A stretch of 64,000 bases of DNA from Haploplasma modicum ATCC 29102. GTDB lineage: Bacteria; Bacillota_I; Bacilli_A; Acholeplasmatales; Acholeplasmataceae. The first letter of the stretch is position 1; each line of letters starts with the position of its first letter. The notes below the pieces were generated by a model. The model ran no database searches, had not been told where the DNA came from, and saw only the letters and a program-made list of their open reading frames with translations. A program made the translations under genes and the position numbers. The DNA lies in the NCBI RefSeq assembly GCF_000687835.1, contig NZ_JHYB01000003.1, forward strand, positions 62,001 to 126,000, read 5' to 3'. Positions 47,201 through 54,311 of the stretch are shown one piece after another.

Positions 47201-47341
47201 TTACACGGTAAAGAAGCAAGATTTAAATCACTACAAGAAATTAATCAAACAGAATTCCATAACTACTTATTAGGAAATGATAGTAACTATGACGAGTTAT
47301 ATGCAACATGGTTTGAATCATTCAAGTTAGATATTAAATAA
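44222..47341 (+). CDS. Large PrsA/SurA-like foldase lipoprotein
   Basis: 1039 residues. The lipobox LVAC (Cys26) follows a hydrophobic signal, so the mature protein is lipid-anchored outside. A SurA/PrsA-type N-terminal helical part begins YLTVGDVKITDRDVYDTL and continues VLPKMVEEKL; a second similar start is near VTVEITVNDLYKKLE (about 580). A parvulin-like domain is indicated by FIGFQVSHLLVYFD (about 720) and closed by SSFGFHFIMVTSVSEK (about 900). It is three times the size of ordinary PrsA, suggesting two fused or duplicated chaperone units. Likely a foldase for secreted proteins; prolyl isomerase activity unproven. Strong promoter, ribosome binding site and terminator suggest high expression. 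Confidence 0.78.
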   Translation: MIQVKHIKKVTSFLLILVTAFLLVACSKKENVPYGDIKGDDYLTVGDVKITDRDVYDTLRRQGASVLPKMVEEKLFEGYLNNAKELLKATNVVEGSKEEWAQKEFDNIVKKAIFQTDDVESIEKMPELNRKTLINKYVDSLYKTDFNIDRTTLVQEIQAFVADTLADEDYAKGFYTNDTLLKLYVIEIQKLIYAKEQLDKNVIDEESDDFVKDTSVISHFKNNVKKQFDTNVFYFHFISTNEANAAFTLLNLKNNSRGHWFEIPDIRLVAIYDEFKDNEEHQIWEVLEKTKLTTKFEQTSDLDATKTKINEEDYKKFYDAYGPSETNSQKLPVVSVLQKFIELHNIVNTKKLVQVADDVDLINLELKYTNGVVYETEKSYDDLTKLNTTFRNYIYDTLTEEKPYSTLRTVGEHRYLAFKLDKNYYELNYVSEEKDEDDNEKWVTIDELKELLEKQKEDLEDNTKEPKLLNDLRTIEGVVNSAGEVNWDVLDTKMKENIKSWTEEVISKKLTTSYASTKVSNLLKDAKVEIYDNVIRSFYNQSTDNKAKGKAKNGNDLLKLTVKLNDENVTVEITVNDLYKKLEQNDGLEVAIDLALNEILLDEYNKKNGLFKDDEISLKDFKKEYKELINNFSNDQFAQAGYPASIGRETFLLLLFGTKNVDEAIEQGYLLPKLRELFSEKTEVTLPGVDVNSQLAKFAALQHEKFIGFQVSHLLVYFDPSGTGSPVDPKEYFEDLEQVEIDEIKQAIVDMYALVIDELGNPGLTTSKLKAIAQEFQESARIDLGNNAKTTWQTFRKYGLNLKFEDLGSELTNTSNLPTNSSTLDKVFYNRAIELFNIIKADKDSDDEDLVDGGLPFLDFGGSLNIIHQDDQNVADYLNEDGIMSSFGFHFIMVTSVSEKLSAVYKESDDYNEDYTFEIDGTKYNPYNEDSETITKSQVDYYLKGKKLDDPATLPSKVLQAFTKYFDPIYKLYQGNSMNQAIMYNYISNQGLNLHGKEARFKSLQEINQTEFHNYLLGNDSNYDELYATWFESFKLDIK

Positions 47342-47349
47342 TATGAATT

Positions 47350-47376
47350 AAGAAGAACTTCGGTTCTTCTTTTTTT
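47350..47376 (+). terminator. Strong terminator of the lipoprotein gene
   Basis: The stem AAGAAGAAC/GTTCTTCTT with a TTCG tetraloop is followed by TTTTTT. Confidence 0.92.
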
Positions 47377-47385
47377 ATTAATAAA

Positions 47386-47415
47386 ATAAAAAAAAACTAG
47401 AACTTAATCTAGTTT
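47386..47415 (-). terminator. Terminator of the predicted small RNA
   Basis: The stem AAACTAG/CTAGTTT with an 8-base loop is followed on the minus strand by TTTTTATTTTAT (47415 down to 47384). Confidence 0.7.
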
Positions 47416-47473
47416 ATAATGATTGAAGGCATAGCCAAAAATCTTTAAATATTATACATAAAATCTAACAATG

Positions 47474-47569
47474 TAAAACTATGAGAACTAAAAGCATTAA
47501 AACCTAAATCCTAAAACTATGAGAACTAAAGCATTAAATCTTTAAATCTTAAAACTAAAACTTAAATCT
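47474..47569. repeat. 38-nt tandem repeat, two good copies and one decayed
   Basis: Copy 1 is 47474-47511 and copy 2 is 47512-47549. Both begin TAAAACTATGAGAACTAAA, continue GCATTAAA and end in TAAATC plus one base. A third, partial copy starts exactly one period later at 47550 (TAAAACTA then AAACTTAAATCT). The repeat lies inside the predicted small RNA. Confidence 0.8.
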
Positions 47570-47589
47570 AAGCTATGCCTTCTACCCAT

Positions 47590-47618
47590 AGTATATAATA
47601 AGATATTAATAATTGCAA
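47590..47618 (-). promoter_or_regulatory. Promoter of the predicted small RNA
   Basis: On the minus strand TTGCAA (47618-47613), a 17-base spacer and TATACT (47595-47590) form a near-consensus sigma-A promoter just after the tpiA terminator. Confidence 0.65.
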
Positions 47619-47629
47619 TACCTTTAATT

Positions 47630-47661
47630 AAAAAAATAAAAGTGGAATAAAATCCACTTTT
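47630..47661 (-). terminator. Terminator of the pgk-tpiA operon
   Basis: The stem AAAAGTGGA/TCCACTTTT (47638-47646 with 47653-47661) is followed by ATTTTTTT on the minus strand. Confidence 0.88.
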
Positions 47662-47671
47662 ACTATGTTTG

Positions 47672-48430
47672 TTATTTATCTGCAGCTTCTGCTAATTTTA
47701 AGAATGAATCAGCTACTAATGAAGCACCACCTACTAATGCACCATCAATATCTGACATGCTTAATAGATCTTTAATATTATCTGGTTTTACTGATCCACC
47801 ATATAAAATTCTAATTTTATCTGCTGTTTCTAAATCATATAATTTTTCTAATACTTTACGAACTGCAATGATTGTTTCATTTGCTTGCTCTTTAGTTGCA
47901 GTTTTACCTGTTCCAATAGCCCAAACTGGTTCATAAGCAACAACTGTATTTAAAGCATCTTCTTTACTAATGTCTTTATATGCTAACTCAACTTGTTTAC
48001 CAACAACTTTATTTGTTGTTCCTTTTTCTCTTACTTCTAGTTCTTCACCAACACAAACGATTGGAACTAAACCTTCAGCAATAGCTTTTTTAGTTTTTAA
48101 GTTAACTGTTTCATCTGTTTCATTATAATATGCTCTTCTTTCACTATGTCCTAATACTACATAGCTTACACCGATGTTTTTAAGCATTTCAGCTGATACT
48201 TCACCTGTATATGCTCCTTCATCTAAATAATGCATATTTTGTGCACCTATTCTTAAATTATCACCTTGTCTTTTTACGAGGTCTCTTAAATAAATTGCTG
48301 ATGCGCAAATAACAGTTTCAACATTTGATGATTCAGGTAATTTATCGTTTACTTGATAGATAAATTCTAACGCTTCATCACGATTTTTGTACATTTTCCA
48401 GTTTCCTGCAATAATTGGTATTCTTTTCAT
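47672..48430 (-). CDS. tpiA: Triosephosphate isomerase
   Basis: 252 residues. It interconverts dihydroxyacetone phosphate and glyceraldehyde-3-phosphate. IIAGNWKMYKN (Asn and catalytic-site Lys), the His in VVLGHSERR, the catalytic Glu in AYEPVWAIGTGKTAT and the phosphate loop ILYGGSVKPDN are intact. The start ATG 48430 gives the normal length; the frame is open 15 codons further, but that would overlap the upstream gene. AAAGGATG precedes the ATG. It is the last gene of pgk-(XRE-cupin)-tpiA. Confidence 0.97.
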   Translation of the reverse strand: MKRIPIIAGNWKMYKNRDEALEFIYQVNDKLPESSNVETVICASAIYLRDLVKRQGDNLRIGAQNMHYLDEGAYTGEVSAEMLKNIGVSYVVLGHSERRAYYNETDETVNLKTKKAIAEGLVPIVCVGEELEVREKGTTNKVVGKQVELAYKDISKEDALNTVVAYEPVWAIGTGKTATKEQANETIIAVRKVLEKLYDLETADKIRILYGGSVKPDNIKDLLSMSDIDGALVGGASLVADSFLKLAEAADK

Positions 48431-48447
48431 TTTATATTCATCCTTTT

Positions 48448-48990
48448 CTAAAACATTGGAGGTGTAGAAATCCATAATACTTTAGCATTAGTATTCCCAT
48501 TATTAACAATATAATGTTCTTTGTTTGCCATATAGTAAAAGGTTTCTCCCTTCTTAATTATATATCTTTTTTTATTTAATACAAGTGTTACTTGTCCTTC
48601 TAAAACATAACCGAACTCTTCACCATTGTGTGGATCATCAATTGTTGATTGGCCACCCGCTTCTAAATTAATGATAATTGGCTCCATTTGGTATTTAAGG
48701 GCATTTGGAACAATCCAACTAATTCGGTGTTTTAAATCATCATTTTCTTTTTCAAAAAAATCTTCTTTTTTAAAAACAACATTTATTTCTTGCTCATTAG
48801 CAAAAAACTCATGAATATTTGTTCCTAGTACTTCTAAAAGAGCAAATAATGTTTGAATTGAAGGAGAAGTTAAGTTATTTTCTAACTGTGAAATATAGCC
48901 TTTTGTAAGCTCAAGTCTTGATGCCAACTCATCCTGTGTTAATCCATTACCTAATCTTAAAGCCCTTATTTTTTTACCAATATCAACCAT
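48448..48990 (-). CDS. XRE-cupin transcriptional regulator
   Basis: 180 residues: N-terminal helix-turn-helix (about 7-62, IRALRLGNGLTQDELASRLELTKGYIS in order) and a C-terminal cupin_2 barrel (about 105-175, DDPHNGEEFGYVLEGQVTLVL, GETFYYMANKEHYIVNN). This family often controls polyamine, amino acid or sugar genes by small-molecule binding to the cupin. It sits inside the glycolytic operon, two bases after pgk and 17 before tpiA, so its level is tied to both; it may sense a glycolytic state (inference). Confidence 0.9.
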   Translation of the reverse strand: MVDIGKKIRALRLGNGLTQDELASRLELTKGYISQLENNLTSPSIQTLFALLEVLGTNIHEFFANEQEINVVFKKEDFFEKENDDLKHRISWIVPNALKYQMEPIIINLEAGGQSTIDDPHNGEEFGYVLEGQVTLVLNKKRYIIKKGETFYYMANKEHYIVNNGNTNAKVLWISTPPMF

Positions 48991-48992
48991 TA

Positions 48993-50189
48993 TTATTTAT
49001 CCTTTACAGCAACAATACCTGGTAATTCTTTTCCTTCTAAGTATTCTAATGATGCTCCACCACCTGTTGAAATATGGCTGAAACCATCTTCTAGTCCAAA
49101 TTCAATAACAGCAGCTGCACTATCACCACCACCAACGATTGATGTTAAGTGATCTTTATTATCAGCGATTGCTTTAGCAACGCCTATTGTTCCTTTTGCA
49201 AAGTTGCTCATTTCAAATACACCCATTGGTCCATTCCAAACAACTGTTTTTGCATTTTTAATAATTTCACTAAATTCTTTAATTGATTTAGGTCCAATAT
49301 CTAATCCCATTTCGTCTTTTAAGATGCTATCTACTTCTCTAACGTTTACTTCTGTATCATTACTAAATGCTTTACCTGTTGTAACGTCTGATCCTAAAAC
49401 AATTTTTCCATTAGCTTTTTCTAATAATTCTTTAGCTAATTCTACTTTATCTTCTTCTAATAAACTCTTACCAATTTCATATCCCATTGCTTTGTAGAAT
49501 GTAAATGCCATTCCACCACCAATTAATACTGTATCAGCAACTTTTAATAAGTTATTAATTACTTCAATTTTATCAGATACTTTAGCCCCACCTAAAATAG
49601 CCACAAATGGTCTTTCTGGGTTTTCTAATGTACCACCAATAAATTTAATTTCTTTTTCTAGTAAAAATCCTGCAACTGCAACATCAATATTATCTGAAAT
49701 ACCTACGTTTGATGCGTGTGCTCTATGTGCTGTACCAAATGCATCATTAACAAATACATCACCTAAGCTTGCCCAGTATTTACCTAATTCTGGATCATTT
49801 TTACTTTCTTTTTTGCCATCTAAATCTTCAAATCTTGTGTTTTCAAACATTAAAACTTCACCTGATTTTAAGTTATTGATTGCATTTTCTAAAAGAGTAC
49901 CTCTTGTTTCAGGAACAAAAGTAACTTCTTTTCCTAGTAATTCTTCTAATCTTTTAGCAACAATGTCTAAACTATTTTTCTTTTTGTCACTTTCTTCTTT
50001 AATTCTTCCAAGGTGTGAGAATAAAATTGCTTTACCACCATTTTCAATTACATACTTAATTGTTGGTAGTGCTGCTTGAATTCTATTGTCATCTGTAATG
50101 ACTCCTCCATGAATTGGAACGTTAAAATCTACTCTAATTAAAACTTTTTTGTCTTTTACGTTTATGTCACGTACTGTTAATTTTGCCAT
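48993..50189 (-). CDS. pgk: Phosphoglycerate kinase
   Basis: 398 residues. It converts 1,3-bisphosphoglycerate and ADP to 3-phosphoglycerate and [48 protein letters not shown] and [13 protein letters not shown] plus the tail [22 protein letters not shown] are the full set of family motifs. AAAAAAGGAGA precedes the ATG. An extended -10 promoter lies at 50228-50236. It leads the three-gene glycolytic unit. Confidence 0.98.
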   Translation of the reverse strand: MAKLTVRDINVKDKKVLIRVDFNVPIHGGVITDDNRIQAALPTIKYVIENGGKAILFSHLGRIKEESDKKKNSLDIVAKRLEELLGKEVTFVPETRGTLLENAINNLKSGEVLMFENTRFEDLDGKKESKNDPELGKYWASLGDVFVNDAFGTAHRAHASNVGISDNIDVAVAGFLLEKEIKFIGGTLENPERPFVAILGGAKVSDKIEVINNLLKVADTVLIGGGMAFTFYKAMGYEIGKSLLEEDKVELAKELLEKANGKIVLGSDVTTGKAFSNDTEVNVREVDSILKDEMGLDIGPKSIKEFSEIIKNAKTVVWNGPMGVFEMSNFAKGTIGVAKAIADNKDHLTSIVGGGDSAAAVIEFGLEDGFSHISTGGGASLEYLEGKELPGIVAVKDK

Positions 50190-50227
50190 TTATATTCTCC
50201 TTTTTTTGTTGTTTGTATTTTAACTAT

Positions 50228-50236
50228 ATTATAACA
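50228..50236 (-). promoter_or_regulatory. Extended -10 promoter of the pgk operon
   Basis: The minus strand reads TGTTATAAT, 39 bases before the pgk ATG. No -35 consensus is evident. Confidence 0.6.
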
Positions 50237-50277
50237 CTTTTATATATCATTTTCTATTAGTAAATACGTTTTCATTT

Positions 50278-50769
50278 TTACCAATAGTTAAGTTTATTCA
50301 AGTAATTTTTAATATTTATTATCTTATCTTCTTGCCCTTTTAGATAACTAATACTTCTATTAATCTCTAATTTTTCACCATTTTTAAAAATAATATTTGT
50401 TTTATTATTAATAGAAACTGACTTTTCTATATTTATGTAGTTAATCCATATATTATTATAATCTTTAATGTTTCTGATAGATATTAAAATGATTTTATCA
50501 TTAATGTAGACTGGGATATTATATTTGTAATTAAAAATTATTTTAACTGAATTTAAGTATGCATCAAGATTACTTAAATTAAGTTTCAACATATAATCAA
50601 CAACGTATAATATTCTTTCTCGGTAACTAATAACTTCATTTTCTAAAAATAGTGTTGATCCAAGGCTACTATTAATCATATAGTTTAGATTTTGATAAAT
50701 CTCTAAATCATAAGTTGATTTAATTGTTTTTGGTTGATTAATATTACTAATATAACAACGCTCTTCCAA
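50278..50769 (-). CDS. ComK-like competence transcription factor (divergent)
   Basis: 163 residues. I recognise the ComK pattern from the middle to the end: PVYINDKIILISIRNIKDY, NIWINYINIEK, TNIIFKNGEKLEINRSISYL correspond to the ComK run of PI-x-V-N, F-P-T-x-S, W-I-x-H-x-x-I, V-x-F-x-N-x-x-x-x-E-x-x-I-S-Y; the N-terminal SSLGST recalls its GSS-Y segment. In Bacillus and Staphylococcus ComK activates DNA-uptake genes. No com or pil genes are in the window, and key basic residues of Bacillus ComK are not all visible, so a wider role is possible. Single gene between pgk and a DUF4349 lipoprotein. Confidence 0.65.
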   Translation of the reverse strand: MEERCYISNINQPKTIKSTYDLEIYQNLNYMINSSLGSTLFLENEVISYRERILYVVDYMLKLNLSNLDAYLNSVKIIFNYKYNIPVYINDKIILISIRNIKDYNNIWINYINIEKSVSINNKTNIIFKNGEKLEINRSISYLKGQEDKIINIKNYLNKLNYW

Positions 50770-50868
50770 CTAAATCACCTCTATTATTATACCATATTAG
50801 AGATTTATTACTTAAATTACTTAAAAAATGTAATTTAAGTAGATAACTTGATATAAATTAATTAATCT

Positions 50869-50899
50869 TAAAAAAAACTATACTCCTTGGAATATAGTT
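50869..50899 (-). terminator. Terminator of the DUF4349 lipoprotein gene
   Basis: AACTATA/TATAGTT and TCC/GGA with one C-A mismatch are followed by TTTTTTT on the minus strand. Confidence 0.8.
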
Positions 50900-50906
50900 A
50901 TGTTAA

Positions 50907-51698
50907 TTATTTTTTATTCTTCTTTTTATTTCTAATAACGAAAAATATTACAATTACAGAAACTGGAACAATAATTATTAAAAGTGGAATTATAAAGACA
51001 ATTACTTGAACAAATGAATGGAATAAAATAACCGTACTATCCCACCCTGCATTAAATGATCTACTAACCTTATTACTTAAAGTAGGTGGTTTAGGACTTG
51101 ATTTAGGTCCATGAATCCAAAGATTAACAGTACTATAATCTACTAATGAATCATATTCTAAGAGTTGTCTTTCAATTCTAATTAATTCTTGATCAACTTC
51201 GCCTATTCTTCTATTAATCATAATCATATCGTTAATAGAAGCATTTTCATATAATTCCATTAATCTTTCTCGCTCTTTAGTTAAAGCATCTTTCTTAGAT
51301 GCAATATTTATATAATCAAGTGAGACATCCTTACTTTCTAGTTTATAATTTGTTGTTTCATAATCATTTTTTAATCCGTTTAAAAATGCATTTAATCTAC
51401 TTGTTTTAATTCTAATTGTTAAATAGTTATTATTTTCTGTTAAATTTTCTTCTTGAACCCACTCACTACTATCTAGTAGTGCCTTAATTTTAGTAGTAGT
51501 TTCACCTAAATTATTAGTTTTAATTGATAAGTGAGCAGTATAGATTATCTTTCTGTTTGAATTATCAGCAATAACTGAACTACTTCCTCCTTGTTCTTCG
51601 CTACCTCCATTATCTCTTGGCCCATTACTTGAGTTACATCCAACTAAGAGTAACAGTGTTAGAAAAATTAATGGTACTAAGAAAAGTTTTTTAAACAT
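50907..51698 (-). CDS. DUF4349 family lipoprotein
   Basis: 263 residues: signal peptide with lipobox LLVGC (Cys21), a short Gly/Ser/Glu linker, the DUF4349 fold (about 48-205: RKIIYTAHLSIKTNNLGE, YLTIRIKTSRLNAFL, a coiled-coil centre with RRIGEVDQELIRIERQLLEYDS) and a C-terminal membrane helix (VIVFIIPLLIIIVPVSVIVIFFVI) with a basic tail. It is thus held at both ends in the membrane. Family function is unknown; an envelope role is inferred. Confidence 0.87.
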   Translation of the reverse strand: MFKKLFLVPLIFLTLLLLVGCNSSNGPRDNGGSEEQGGSSSVIADNSNRKIIYTAHLSIKTNNLGETTTKIKALLDSSEWVQEENLTENNNYLTIRIKTSRLNAFLNGLKNDYETTNYKLESKDVSLDYINIASKKDALTKERERLMELYENASINDMIMINRRIGEVDQELIRIERQLLEYDSLVDYSTVNLWIHGPKSSPKPPTLSNKVSRSFNAGWDSTVILFHSFVQVIVFIIPLLIIIVPVSVIVIFFVIRNKKKNKK

Positions 51699-51742
51699 AA
51701 TTGAGTCTCCCCCTTCTTTATATTTTTAGTATACCATAATTA

Positions 51743-51774
51743 TAAAAAAAATAAAAAGGTGTTTTCACACCTTT
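51743..51774 (-). terminator. Terminator overlapping the stop of the YjdF-like gene
   Basis: A perfect stem AAAGGTGT/ACACCTTT with loop TTTC is followed by TTTTATTTTTTTT on the minus strand. The stop codon begins at 51773 inside the right arm. Confidence 0.88.
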
Positions 51775-52447
51775 AAATTAACTCAATTGATTGTTCATTT
51801 ATAATTTCAATATTAAATGCATTTATAATTACTTTATTTCTAAAATGACTTCTAACTAAAATAAAACCAGCTAGCATTGCCCCAAGTGTATCTACTACTA
51901 AATCAACCATTGTATATAGTAGGGCTTTTTGGCCGACAAAATCTATTCCTGAATTAATATCTTGGTAACGTTGCATGTTATTTCCAAATATAAAGTCAAC
52001 ACCAAATTCATATATCTCCCATAAAGTTCCGATTGTTACTGATGCCAAAAATGCAATGACAATTATTTTTATCATATGTTTATCATAGTCTTTAAAGAAA
52101 CATTTAATAATAGAAAATGAAATAACTAAAATTATTCCCCCGTTTAAGAAATGAATAACTGTATCATAGTGACTTAGAACTTGATATAACTTAAAACCAA
52201 ACCCACTGCCTACTGATAAAATCATTGAAGTAAGTAACATTATATATAATGCATTACTAATTTCTATATTAAATCTTTTTAAGATTTCTGGTAAAAATGT
52301 TGTAAGTAATACAACAGCCATTGAAGGAATAAATATATCTAATTCTAGAGATCCTGTTTACCCTAGATTAACCATAATTTGCATCATTGCAATTCCAATT
52401 AAAGTTAAACATATTATCCTTATTGTCAAACTAAACTTTTTTAACAT
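51773..52447 (-). pseudogene. YjdF/DUF2238-like membrane protein interrupted by an in-frame TAA
   Basis: The real gene start is ATG 52447, six bases after AAGGAGT; from there 29 codons (MLKKFSLTIRIICLTLIGIA and on) run to TAA at 52358-52360, then the same frame continues TGSLELDIFIPS into the 182-residue stretch that looks like a gene of its own. That stretch has about five membrane segments with DTVIHFLNGG and GTLWEIYEFGVD, motifs of the YjdF/DUF2238 family. The upstream part supplies the missing first helix. No ribosome binding site precedes the internal ATG 52321. A one-base change would restore the gene. Follows sufB by 17 bases. Confidence 0.75.
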
Positions 52448-52464
52448 CAAATCACTCCTTGAAA

Positions 52465-53874
52465 TTATCCTAAAGAACCTTCCATTTCAAGTTTAATTAA
52501 TTGATTTAGCTCAATTGCATACTCCATTGGTAGTTCTTTAGCAAATGGTTCAATAAAGCCCATGACAATCATCTCTGTCGCTTCAGCTTCAGTTAAACCT
52601 CTACTCATTAAATAAAATAATTGGTCTTCACTTATCTTAGAGACAGTTGCTTCATGTTGTAAAAATACATCACTATTTTTAACAACGTTAATTGGTACTG
52701 TATCACTTGTTGAAATACCGTCTAATATAATTGTATCACACTCTATATTACTTCTAGCACCTTTCGCTAATTTCCCAAAATGTACTTTCCCACGGTAATT
52801 TACTGCTCCACCACCACGGCTTATTGACTTAGAAATAATGTTACTTGTTGTGTTTGGTGCAAGATGGATCATCTTTGCTCCTGCATCTTGCCATTGTCCT
52901 TTACCGGCAAAAGCAATACTAATTGTTGAACCCTTAGCACCTTCTTCAAGTAAGACACATGATGGATATTTCATAGTAATTTTAGATCCTAAGTTTCCAT
53001 CAATCCATTCCATATGAGCATCTTTTAAAACATGAGCTCTTTTTGTCACTAAGTTTAAAACATTATCGCTCCAGTTTTGGATTGTTGTATAACGACAATA
53101 CCCACCTTTTTTAACAATAATTTCAACATTAGCGTTATGTAAGCTTTCACTACTATATGTTGGTGCTGTACATCCTTCAATGTAATGTAGGTGAGCACCT
53201 TCATCAACAATAATCAGTGTTCTTTCAAATTGTCCTTGTTGTTCGGCATTAATTCTAAAATATGACTGTAATGGTTTTGATACTTTAACACCCTTAGGTA
53301 CATAGATAAAAGTTCCACCACTCCAAACAGCACTATTTAATGCTGCATATTTGTTATCATTATTTTTAATTACTGTTCCAAAATATTCTTTAACTAATTC
53401 AGGATATTCTCTAAGACCTGAATCCATGTCTAGAAAAACAACACCAAGCTCTGTTAATTCTTCTTCGGTTGCGCTATATGCAGCTTCACTATCAAACTGA
53501 CCAACAACACCACCCAAATAGTTTCTTTCTGCTTGGGGAATACCAAGTCTTTCAAATGTTTCTTTAATCTTTTCAGGTACTTCTTCCCAAGTGTTTTTTA
53601 CGCCATCAACATAAGTTTTATAATATGTAATTTCTTGAAAATCAATATCATTTAAATTTGGTCCCCATGTTGGATTTTTGATTTCTAAGAAGTTCTTAAA
53701 ACTTTCAACTCTAAAATCTGTCATCCATTTTGGTTCATTTTTTATTTTACTGATCGTTCTAACGATCTCTTCATTTAAACCTTTACCTATATCAATTGTA
53801 GGTTTAGCATCAGTTTTAAAACCAAATTGATACTCACCGACAATATTATCTACTTTTTTTAAATTGTCTTCCAT
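52465..53874 (-). CDS. sufB: Fe-S cluster assembly scaffold SufB
   Basis: 469 residues, core of the SufBCD scaffold. [70 protein letters not shown]-like [19 protein letters not shown] and the C-terminal [20 protein letters not shown] are the full family pattern. It is the last gene of sufCDSUB and follows sufU by four bases. Confidence 0.97.
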   Translation of the reverse strand: MEDNLKKVDNIVGEYQFGFKTDAKPTIDIGKGLNEEIVRTISKIKNEPKWMTDFRVESFKNFLEIKNPTWGPNLNDIDFQEITYYKTYVDGVKNTWEEVPEKIKETFERLGIPQAERNYLGGVVGQFDSEAAYSATEEELTELGVVFLDMDSGLREYPELVKEYFGTVIKNNDNKYAALNSAVWSGGTFIYVPKGVKVSKPLQSYFRINAEQQGQFERTLIIVDEGAHLHYIEGCTAPTYSSESLHNANVEIIVKKGGYCRYTTIQNWSDNVLNLVTKRAHVLKDAHMEWIDGNLGSKITMKYPSCVLLEEGAKGSTISIAFAGKGQWQDAGAKMIHLAPNTTSNIISKSISRGGGAVNYRGKVHFGKLAKGARSNIECDTIILDGISTSDTVPINVVKNSDVFLQHEATVSKISEDQLFYLMSRGLTEAEATEMIVMGFIEPFAKELPMEYAIELNQLIKLEMEGSLG

Positions 53875-53878
53875 AATA

Positions 53879-54310
53879 TTAAACCTCCTCGTTTAATAAC
53901 CCTTTTTCAATTGCTTTCCAAGCAAGACTTGCACATTTTACTCTCGCTGGAAACTTAGAAACTGTACTATATGCTAGGGCATCACCCTTTAAAATATCTT
54001 TATTGTATTCTTTACCCATTACAAGATTATAAAATTCATTAATAATATTTAATGAATCATCTTTATTTAAATTTTTTAAAGTGTTGGTCATAATACTTGC
54101 TGATGAACAACAAATTGAACAACCAGTTCCAAGTTGTCTAATATCTTTAATGACATTATCTTCTACCTTTAACTGAATAACAACATCATCACCACAAGAG
54201 GGATTATTAACATGTATTGTTAAATAAGTACTATCATCTACTAAGCCTTTATTATGTGGATATTTATAATGATCCATTATAATATCACGGTATAAATTAC
54301 TAAAATCCAT
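53879..54310 (-). CDS. sufU: SUF sulfurtransferase SufU
   Basis: 143 residues, IscU fold. It accepts persulfide sulfur from SufS. Zinc ligands are visible: Cys in NPSCGDD (with the Asp), Cys in [12 protein letters not shown], and Cys in [11 protein letters not shown]. The region between them is of the Gram-positive SufU type, with the GEYN-like insertion. ATG 54310 follows the sufS stop by one base; an in-frame ATG inside sufS gives no ribosome binding site. Confidence 0.95.
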   Translation of the reverse strand: MDFSNLYRDIIMDHYKYPHNKGLVDDSTYLTIHVNNPSCGDDVVIQLKVEDNVIKDIRQLGTGCSICCSSASIMTNTLKNLNKDDSLNIINEFYNLVMGKEYNKDILKGDALAYSTVSKFPARVKCASLAWKAIEKGLLNEEV

Positions 54311-54311
54311 A

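Larger units (their letters stand above)
47386..47583 (-). ncRNA. Predicted small RNA with end-closing stem and internal tandem repeats
   Basis: The 295-bp space between the lipoprotein terminator and tpiA holds no convincing ORF but a coherent minus-strand transcription unit of about 198 nt. A -35/-10 (47590-47618) predicts a start near 47583. The transcript would open with GAAGGCAUAGC (47582-47572), whose exact complement GCUAUGCCUUC lies near the 3' end (47435-47425), giving an 11-bp closing stem, and end with the terminator AAACTAG/CTAGTTT plus T run (47415-47386). The interior is U/A/G-rich, nearly free of C and poorly self-pairing, and contains 38-nt tandem repeats. 6S RNA shares the length and closing stem, but I do not see its internal pairing. 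No family is assigned. Confidence 0.6.

Noticed and set aside
47481-47543. Two 8-codon ORFs on the plus strand (MRTKSIKT and MRTKALNL) in the tandem repeats
   Set aside because: No ribosome binding site before either ATG; they are a by-product of the 38-nt repeat, and the opposite strand has the promoter and terminator.
47474-47569. CRISPR array
   Set aside because: The units are directly adjacent with a 38-nt period and no variable spacers, only three copies, and no cas genes.
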